This document shows positions 1 to 4,412 of a stretch of DNA of 9,016 nt, piece after piece. Made by a program: the position numbers and the translations under genes. The stretch is from contig CABQMC010000050.1 in NCBI GenBank assembly GCA_902465115.1, positions 1-9,016 on the forward strand, written 5' to 3'. The stretch is from an uncultured Collinsella sp. Its GTDB lineage: Bacteria; Actinomycetota; Coriobacteriia; Coriobacteriales; Coriobacteriaceae. A model generated the notes under the pieces. It searched no databases. It was not told the DNA's origin and saw only the letters and a program-made list of their open reading frames with translations. Numbering within the stretch: the stretch's first letter is position 1; every line of letters starts with the position of its first letter.

Positions 1-1
1 T

Positions 2-487
2 TACGAGACGACCTGCGCCGCAAGCGCGATCGCCGAGGTCGCGCGCGTGTGCTCGTTCGAGGACGCCGAGGACCCGTTTACCTTTGCCATAACGCAGCGA
101 GCACTTGCCCTGGTGGGCAGCGGGCTTGACACGGCACATATGGACCTACTTGTGGCGGCATATGTCTTTAAGCTGCTATCGCACGTTGGCTATCGTCCCG
201 ATTTTTCGGCCTGTGTGCTGTGCGGAGACCCCATGCTGTCGTATTTTTCGCCCCAGGCGGGCGGTCTCATGTGCGGGTCGTGCGCGTCGAGCGTTCCGGG
301 TGCCGAGCTGGTCTCGACCGGTGAGGTCGCATGGCTGCGCGCCCTCATGTCCATGACCTTCGATGCGCTCATGGCCGAGCGAATCGACCCGCATACGGCG
401 GCATTCCTGCTCGGGCTTTCGCATGTTTGGGCTGCGACGCACACCGATCAGCGCCTCCGCGCGATGGAATTCATGTTGGGTCGGTGA
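2..487 (+). CDS. recO: DNA repair protein RecO, C-terminal part (5' end outside window)
   Basis: The reading frame is open from base 2 to the TGA at 485-487, so this is the 3' part of a gene that began upstream; the GTG at 47 is an internal codon, not the start. RecO is a recombination mediator that works with RecR (and RecF) to load RecA on SSB-coated single-stranded DNA. The visible part matches the alpha-helical and zinc-binding C-terminal half: a helix resembling the family's FxLxLLxxxGY segment, then a CxxC pair (Cys codons at 212 and 221), a YFSPQAGG stretch typical of the family, and a second CxxC pair (Cys codons at 272 and 281). The four cysteines would bind zinc. The family is recognised from this Cys layout and the surrounding motif; the N-terminal OB fold cannot be seen. 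The downstream gene rpsO lies 138 nt away and seems to have its own promoter. Confidence 0.85.
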   Translation, partial: YETTCAASAIAEVARVCSFEDAEDPFTFAITQRALALVGSGLDTAHMDLLVAAYVFKLLSHVGYRPDFSACVLCGDPMLSYFSPQAGGLMCGSCASSVPGAELVSTGEVAWLRALMSMTFDALMAERIDPHTAAFLLGLSHVWAATHTDQRLRAMEFMLGR

Positions 488-509
488 TGATGCGCAGGCG
501 CGGGCTGCT

Positions 510-520
510 TGTGGTAACAT
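510..520 (+). promoter_or_regulatory. Candidate extended -10 promoter for rpsO
   Basis: The stretch TGTGGTAACAT combines a TGTG extension with a -10-like hexamer TAACAT (515-520; 4 of 6 matches to TATAAT). No good -35 box lies 16-18 nt upstream, which is usual for extended -10 promoters. Transcription would begin around 526-530, giving an rpsO leader of roughly 100 nt. It is the best match in the recO-rpsO gap, but a single short match is weak evidence. Confidence 0.4.
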
Positions 521-529
521 ACCGACCTG

Positions 530-625
530 TTGGTACCTCGACCTTGGTTGTTCGCTCCACCGGCGGCTTCCCAGTCCGAGGCGAATCGAGTCGCCCGTGG
601 GCGACGCATAACGAAAGGTGAAACA
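530..625 (+). promoter_or_regulatory. Structured rpsO 5' leader, possible S15 autoregulatory RNA
   Basis: The predicted leader can form a 5-bp helix CCTCG (536-540) with CGAGG (577-581) and, just before the ribosome binding site, a 6-bp hairpin GTCGCC (590-595) / GGCGAC (600-605) with a CGTG loop. CACC (558-561) could also pair with GGTG (617-620) in the Shine-Dalgarno region, a pseudoknot-like contact. It is established that S15 represses its own synthesis through differently built leader RNAs in many bacterial phyla. That this leader is such an element is inference from position and pairing potential only. Confidence 0.3.
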
Positions 626-904
626 ATGACTGTTTCCAAAGAGCGCAAGGCGGAGCTGACTGCCCAGTTCGGTAACACCCCGGTCGACACCGGCAACCCC
701 AAGGTTCAGGTCGCCATCCTGTCCGAGCGCATCAAGGAGCTGACCGAGCACATGAAGTCCCACCAGAAGGACTTCCACACCCGTCGTGGCCTGCTCATGC
801 TCGTCGGCCGTCGTCGTCGTCTTCTCTCCTACATCAAGAAGAACGACATCGTCGAGTACCGTGAGCTCATCAAGGCTCTGGGCATCCGCGACAACATCCA
901 GTAG
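626..904 (+). CDS. rpsO: 30S ribosomal protein S15
   Basis: Encodes a 92-residue S15, close to the usual 89. S15 is a primary binder of the central domain of 16S rRNA (helices 20-22), nucleates platform assembly and forms an intersubunit bridge with 23S rRNA. The sequence carries the family hallmark HQKDFHTRRGLLMLVGRRRR (residues 46-65), including the His/Asp and Arg-rich RNA-contacting positions, and an all-helical layout throughout. The ATG at 626 is chosen because a Shine-Dalgarno GAAAGGTG ends about 5 nt before it and the protein then starts like the family; the in-frame extension back to 530 would add 32 residues unlike S15 and use up the leader. The gene is followed by a strong terminator and then pnp, the classic rpsO-pnp order. 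Its leader may carry S15 feedback control. Confidence 0.97.
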   Translation: MTVSKERKAELTAQFGNTPVDTGNPKVQVAILSERIKELTEHMKSHQKDFHTRRGLLMLVGRRRRLLSYIKKNDIVEYRELIKALGIRDNIQ

Positions 905-918
905 GATTTGTACATGCT

Positions 919-950
919 AAGAGCGTCCTGCGCAGCGGGGCGCTCTTTTT
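919..950 (+). terminator. Intrinsic terminator after rpsO
   Basis: A 10-bp stem (919-928 with 938-947, one G-T pair, 9-nt loop) is followed immediately by a run of T up to 950. It lies 15 nt past the rpsO stop. Its strength suggests that most rpsO transcripts end here, so pnp needs either readthrough or its own promoter. Confidence 0.88.
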
Positions 951-969
951 GTGTAAGGGCGCGAACAAT

Positions 970-1040
970 CACGCTCTGAAGCGTGGCGGGGGCAGGGGGC
1001 CCGCGTCACATGAGAAGCCCGCAGACAAGGGGTCTGCGGG
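970..1040 (+). promoter_or_regulatory. Hairpin leader of pnp
   Basis: Two hairpins lie between the rpsO terminator and the pnp start. A small one has stem CACGCT (970-975) / AGCGTG (980-985) with a CTGA loop. A larger one has a perfect 9-bp GC-rich stem CCCGCAGAC (1018-1026) / GTCTGCGGG (1032-1040) with loop AAGGG, ending 3 nt before the AAGGAGA ribosome binding site (1044-1050). There is no T-tract, so the second is not an intrinsic terminator. PNPase represses itself through a leader stem-loop in E. coli; a similar role here is inference, and the stem is shorter than a typical RNase III substrate. I see no convincing promoter between 951 and 1017. Confidence 0.5.
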
Positions 1041-1053
1041 GTTAAGGAGAACA

Positions 1054-3300
1054 ATGACACTCGTATCCAAGACCTTTGAGCTGTACGGCAAGACCTACAC
1101 CTTTGAGTCGGGCGAGCTTGCCAAGCAGGCCACCGGCGCCTGCCTGGTCAAGCAGGGCGACACCACGATGCTCGACACCGTGGTCGTCTCCAAGGAGCGC
1201 AAGAACTACGACTTCTTCCCGCTGACCGTCGACTTCAACGAGAAGATGTACGCAGCCGGCCGCATCCCGGGTGGCTACCTCAAGCGTGAGGGCCGTCCCA
1301 GCGAGAAGGCCACGCTCACGGCCCGCATGATCGATCGCCCGATTCGCCCGAGCTTCCCGGATGGCTTCCGCAACGAGGTGCACATCGTCGCCACCTCGCT
1401 CGTCGCCGACCAGGTCAACCCCTTCGATGTCATCAACGTCATGGGTGCATCCCTGGCCATGACGCTTGGCGGCGTGCCCTTCGAGGGCCCGCTTGCCTGC
1501 GTGCGCATCGGCCGTAACGTGGAGACAGGCGAGTTTATCGTCAACCCCACCTATGAGGAGCGCGAGAACTCCGATCTGGACCTGGAGCTGGGCGGCTCTG
1601 CCGACTTTATTTCGATGGTCGAGGCCGGCGCCGAGGAGATCTCCGAGGACGACATGCTTGCCGCCATGAAGTTTGGCCAGGAGGCCCTTGCTGCTTTCTG
1701 CCAGGCTCAGGACGAGTTCGTCGCCGAGTGGGAGCAGGTCAACGGCCCCATCGTCAAGAAGGAGTACCCGCTCGACCAGCCCGTCGAGGAGGTCCAGGAG
1801 CGCATCTTCGCCCACTACGACGAGATGGCTGCCGCCCTTCGCGACGCCGACAAGCTCTCCCGTATCGGTAAGGTCGAGGCTCTGAAGGAGTCCATCCGCG
1901 CCGAGTTCACTGAGGAGGAGCAGGCCGCTTGGGAGCGCGAGATCCCCGTGGCGCTCAAGAAGCTCGAGAAGAAGGCTATGCGCACCATGGTCGTCGAGAC
2001 CGGTGAGCGCGTCGACGGTCGTGCCGCCGATGAGATCCGTCCCATCATGGTGAAGGACAACTACCTGTCGCTCGTTCACGGCTCCGGCCTGTTCCAGCGC
2101 GGCCAGACCCAGGTGCTCTCGGTTCTTTCGCTCGGCATGCTCAACGAGGGCCAGCGTCTGGATACCATCGAGCCCACCGAGGGCAAACGCTACATGCACC
2201 ACTACAACTTCCCGCCGTTCTGCACCGGTGAGACCGGCCGCATGGGCAGCCCCAAGCGCCGCGAGATCGGCCACGGCAATCTAGCCGAGCGCGCTCTGCT
2301 TCCGGTGCTCCCCGACGAGAACGAGTTCCCCTACGCCATCCGCGTGGTCTCCGAGGTCATGGAGTCCAACGGCTCCTCTTCGATGGCTTCGACCTGCGGC
2401 TCCACGCTCGCCCTTATGGACGGCGGCGTGCCCATTAAGCGCCCGGTCTCCGGTATCGCCATGGGCCTGATCCAGGAGGAGGGCAAGACCGTGGTCCTGT
2501 CCGACATCCAGGGTCTCGAGGACTTCCTGGGCGACATGGACTTTAAGGTCACCGGCACCACCGAGGGCATCACCGCCCTGCAGATGGACAACAAGGCCAC
2601 CGGCCTCACTTTCGACATCCTGGCCCGCGCTCTGCAACAGGCCAAGGAGGGTCGCGCCTTCATCCTGCAGAAGATGCTCGATGTGATTCCCGAGCCGCGC
2701 CACACCACGCGCAGCACCGCTCCGCGCATCGTTTCCATCCAGGTTCCGACCGACAAGATCCGCGACGTCATCGGTTCCGGCGGTAAGGTCATCCGCGGTA
2801 TCCAGGACGAGACCGGCGCCTCGGTCGACATCCAGGAGGACGGCACCGTCTTTGTCGGCGGCACTGGCGAGTCCGTCGACCAGGCCGTCGAGCGTATCAA
2901 GCTCATCATCAAGGTTCCCGAGCCGGGCGAGGAGTACACCGGTCGTGTGGTCTCCATCCAGCCCTTCGGCGCGTTCGTCAACCTGCTGCCCGGTAAGGAC
3001 GGCCTGCTGCACATCTCCCGCGTCGCCAAGGGCCGCGTGGAGAAGGTCGAGGACGTCCTCAACGTGGGCGACGAGGTCAAGGTCGTCGTCATCGAGGTCG
3101 ACGATCGCGGCAAGATCTCGCTCGATCGTCTTGATAAGCCCGAGGCCCCGGCTCGTGCCGAGGGTGCCTCCGAGGGCGACGGCGAGCACTTCCAGCGCCG
3201 TGAGCGTCCGCGTCGCGAGCGCTCCGAGCGCAGCGACCGTCCGCGCCGTCCCGGCGACAACGGAGGCCGCAAGCCCCGCCGTCACCACGACGCCGAGTAA
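1054..3300 (+). CDS. pnp: Polynucleotide phosphorylase (PNPase)
   Basis: Encodes a 748-residue 3'-to-5' exoribonuclease that phosphorolytically degrades RNA to nucleoside diphosphates as a homotrimeric ring, acting in mRNA turnover and RNA quality control. The layout is standard: a first RNase PH domain near the N terminus (with the YAAGRIPGGYLKREGRPSEK block), a helical linker domain, and a second RNase PH domain with GDMDFKV, whose D494, D496 and K498 are the catalytic/metal region. A KH domain follows with its GSGG loop at 574-577, then an S1 domain at about 625-692. The last ~50 residues form a charged, Arg-rich tail (RRERPRRERSERSDRPRR and on) beyond the usual S1 end. The ATG at 1054 is chosen because AAGGAGA lies just upstream and it gives a family-like N terminus; the frame is open back to 949, but that extension would start inside the rpsO terminator. 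A strong terminator follows. Confidence 0.97.
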   Translation: MTLVSKTFELYGKTYTFESGELAKQATGACLVKQGDTTMLDTVVVSKERKNYDFFPLTVDFNEKMYAAGRIPGGYLKREGRPSEKATLTARMIDRPIRPSFPDGFRNEVHIVATSLVADQVNPFDVINVMGASLAMTLGGVPFEGPLACVRIGRNVETGEFIVNPTYEERENSDLDLELGGSADFISMVEAGAEEISEDDMLAAMKFGQEALAAFCQAQDEFVAEWEQVNGPIVKKEYPLDQPVEEVQERIFAHYDEMAAALRDADKLSRIGKVEALKESIRAEFTEEEQAAWEREIPVALKKLEKKAMRTMVVETGERVDGRAADEIRPIMVKDNYLSLVHGSGLFQRGQTQVLSVLSLGMLNEGQRLDTIEPTEGKRYMHHYNFPPFCTGETGRMGSPKRREIGHGNLAERALLPVLPDENEFPYAIRVVSEVMESNGSSSMASTCGSTLALMDGGVPIKRPVSGIAMGLIQEEGKTVVLSDIQGLEDFLGDMDFKVTGTTEGITALQMDNKATGLTFDILARALQQAKEGRAFILQKMLDVIPEPRHTTRSTAPRIVSIQVPTDKIRDVIGSGGKVIRGIQDETGASVDIQEDGTVFVGGTGESVDQAVERIKLIIKVPEPGEEYTGRVVSIQPFGAFVNLLPGKDGLLHISRVAKGRVEKVEDVLNVGDEVKVVVIEVDDRGKISLDRLDKPEAPARAEGASEGDGEHFQRRERPRRERSERSDRPRRPGDNGGRKPRRHHDAE

Positions 3301-3323
3301 CAGCTAAACATAAGCAGCTCAAC

Positions 3324-3354
3324 AAGGGCGACTCCGTACAGGGGTCGCCCTTTT
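3324..3354 (+). terminator. Intrinsic terminator after pnp
   Basis: A 12-bp stem (3324-3335 with 3341-3352, one G-T pair, loop GTACA) runs into TTTT at 3351-3354, 23 nt past the pnp stop. Its 3' arm and T-tract (from 3347) also form the start of the left arm of the long palindrome at 3347-3495, so terminator and repeat overlap. Confidence 0.88.
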
Positions 3355-3495
3355 GCTTGCGCCCGGGAGGGCCGCATATGAAGTTTCCTGCTCTACAGTC
3401 CTGCGCAAGACGGAAAGCACATTAAGTGCTTTCCTTTGCGTGCGGAACTCGCGATAAACTTCATATGAGTCCCTCCCGGGCGCAAGCAAAAGGGC
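3347..3495. repeat. Long near-perfect palindrome of 149 bp
   Basis: The outer arms 3347-3371 and 3471-3495 are perfect 25-bp inverted copies. After a 3-nt mismatch (CCG versus AGT) come perfect 12-bp inner arms, CATATGAAGTTT (3375-3386) and AAACTTCATATG (3456-3467). Inside lies the central hairpin of repeat copy A, with stem 3412-3420 / 3426-3434. The whole region could fold as one long stem in RNA or as a cruciform in DNA. The left arm shares sequence with the pnp terminator, so the right arm looks like an inverted duplicate of terminator-flanking DNA. Repeat copy B has no such outer arms, so they are not part of the element itself. Confidence 0.9.
3370..3464 (+). repeat. Structured 95-nt repeat, copy A
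   Basis: This segment matches the minus strand of 4279-4373 at 84 of 95 positions with no gaps. It begins GGCCGCATATGAA and ends AAACTTCAT. At its centre is a 9-bp hairpin GGAAAGCAC (3412-3420), loop ATTAA, GTGCTTTCC (3426-3434), resting on a lower stem CGCAA (3404-3408) / TTGCG (3436-3440) separated by a GAC x T internal loop. Ten of the 11 differences from copy B fall in 3404-3440; the flanks are almost invariant. It sits 69 nt past the pnp stop, in the sense direction of pnp. It has no coding potential that I can support and no transposase nearby, so its nature is unknown. Confidence 0.9.
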
Positions 3496-3515
3496 TGGTT
3501 AACGCTGTTGGTAGC

Positions 3516-3546
3516 TTGCTAGTCTTCTGTTCTTAGTTGATATACT
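3516..3546 (+). promoter_or_regulatory. Candidate promoter of the acetyltransferase gene
   Basis: TGATATACT (3538-3546) is an extended -10 element (TGn followed by TATACT, 5 of 6 matches to consensus). A possible -35, TTGCTA (3516-3521), sits 19 nt upstream, longer than the ideal spacing of 17. Transcription would start near 3553, giving a leader of under 30 nt with the AGGGGG ribosome binding site at 3570-3575. The promoter lies just outside the palindrome, so the gene appears to be an independent unit. Confidence 0.5.
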
Positions 3547-3580
3547 TTTTCGCATCTAACGCTTAGCCTAGGGGGTTGGC

Positions 3581-4195
3581 ATGACAAATAAGGTTGAATG
3601 GGACCGCATGATTGCCGGGGTGCTCTATAGCCCCTATCGGGTTAACGACCATTCGTTTAGTAGGGTGCATGCGGCTCAGAAGTTGTTTAATGAGTCGGAG
3701 TATTGGGCTGATTCGAGCGCCTTTGAGGAACTAAAGAAGTGTTTTCGCGTTGCTCCGGACGATATGGTCTTAACGGCTCCCGTTTATTTTGATCACGGCG
3801 ACAGGGTTTCGTTTGGTAACCATTTCTATGCGAATACCGGTTTGACGATTCTGGACGAAAATTACGTGACCTTTGGCGACAACGTCTTTCTAGGACCCCA
3901 TGTGAGTATATTTACTGCTGGGCATCCAATTGACGCCGATGTGCGCAATCTAGACCTCGAGTATGCTAAGCCTGTCGTAATCGGCAACAACGTCTGGATG
4001 GGCGGCGGGGTGATTATCAATCCGGGCGTATCAATCGGAGACGATGTGGTCATAGCCTCAGGTTCAGTTGTTGTTAAAGACGTTCCAAGCCACGTCATCA
4101 TCGGCGGCAATCCAGCTCATATCATTCGAGAGATTACCGACAGCGATCGCAAGCTCTGGCAAGGCCAGCTGAATGCCTACAACGAGGCAATTTGA
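3581..4195 (+). CDS. Maltose/galactoside-type O-acetyltransferase (left-handed beta-helix)
   Basis: Encodes 204 residues, the usual size of Maa/LacA-type enzymes that transfer acetyl from acetyl-CoA to a sugar hydroxyl as cytoplasmic trimers. The N-terminal part (WDRMIAGVLYSPYR, residues 7-20) resembles the family's helical 'Mac' segment. From about residue 65 the sequence shows hexapeptide-repeat character, with the active-site motif FTAGHPID carrying His115 and a closing block NNVWMGGGVIINPGVSIGDD typical of the family. The substrate cannot be read from sequence; maltose, galactosides, or a surface or nodulation-factor-like sugar are all possible. The start is supported by AGGGGG 5 nt upstream. 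A hand count of bases 3601-4140 gives about 50% GC, well below pnp, with more A/T-ending codons, suggesting later acquisition. It stands alone between two copies of the structured repeat and converges with the tsaD operon. Confidence 0.88.
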   Translation: MTNKVEWDRMIAGVLYSPYRVNDHSFSRVHAAQKLFNESEYWADSSAFEELKKCFRVAPDDMVLTAPVYFDHGDRVSFGNHFYANTGLTILDENYVTFGDNVFLGPHVSIFTAGHPIDADVRNLDLEYAKPVVIGNNVWMGGGVIINPGVSIGDDVVIASGSVVVKDVPSHVIIGGNPAHIIREITDSDRKLWQGQLNAYNEAI

Positions 4196-4212
4196 TCATA
4201 GCCTCGGCATTC
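4171..4212 (+). other. Hairpin spanning the acetyltransferase stop codon
   Basis: GAATGCC (4171-4177) pairs with GGCATTC (4206-4212), and inside it GAGGC (4184-4188) pairs with GCCTC (4201-4205), leaving a 6-nt bulge on the left and a 12-nt AT-rich loop that contains the stop codon. No T-tract follows, so it is not a classical terminator, but it could protect the 3' end of the mRNA. Downstream (4213-4278) I see only a weak AAACCT (4236-4241) / AGGTTT (4255-4260) pairing. Confidence 0.35.
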
Positions 4213-4278
4213 CTGCAGATAAAATCTACTAAAACAAACCTATCCCTTATTGGCAGGTTTCCCGTGGGGCGGGCACTG

Positions 4279-4373
4279 ATGAAGTTTATCGCGAGTTCCG
4301 CACGAACAGGAGGCCACTTAATGTGGCCTCCGTCGTGAGCAGGACTGTAGAGCAGGAAAGTTCATATGCGGCC
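4279..4373 (-). repeat. Structured 95-nt repeat, copy B
   Basis: Inverted relative to copy A (3370-3464), with 84 of 95 identities and no gaps. Read on the plus strand, its hairpin is GGAGGCCAC (4309-4317), loop TTAAT, GTGGCCTCC (4323-4331). Below it is a 5-bp stem CACGA (4301-4305) / TCGTG (4333-4337) with an ACA x G internal loop. Three consecutive stem pairs differ from copy A on both sides, so pairing is kept. The outer arms ATGAAGTTT (4279-4287) and AAAGTTCAT (4357-4365) pair with one mismatch. It lies 39 nt past the tsaD stop, in the sense direction of tsaD, just as copy A lies downstream of pnp. Unlike copy A it has no extended outer palindrome. Confidence 0.9.
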
Positions 4374-4412
4374 GCTGGCGCCAGGGCAGCGTCGGGGACC
4401 GCACAAGCACGA

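Noticed and set aside
1018..1040. Hairpin before pnp read as a terminator
   Set aside because: No T-tract follows; the next bases are the pnp ribosome binding site.
949..1053. Upstream extension of pnp to a start at 949
   Set aside because: The start would lie in the rpsO terminator T-tract and lacks a ribosome site; the extra 35 residues are unlike PNPase.
1042..3288. Long minus-strand open frames (1042-2274 and 2281-3288) opposite pnp
   Set aside because: Low-complexity, Leu/Gly/Asp/Val-rich translations that mirror the codon bias of pnp; no ribosome sites or family motifs.
3351..3491. Insertion sequence ends or MITE with target duplication
   Set aside because: Terminal inverted repeats exist, but no transposase and no clear target-site duplication flank either copy; kept only as an untyped repeat.
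3370..4373. CRISPR array or tRNA-like reading of the repeat pair
   Set aside because: Only two inverted copies about 0.8 kb apart with a gene between them; no spacers, cas genes, cloverleaf or CCA-type end.
4368..4384. Palindromes GCGGCCGC and CTGGCGCCAG beside copy B
   Set aside because: Short GC-rich palindromes are common at this base composition; no site function can be supported.
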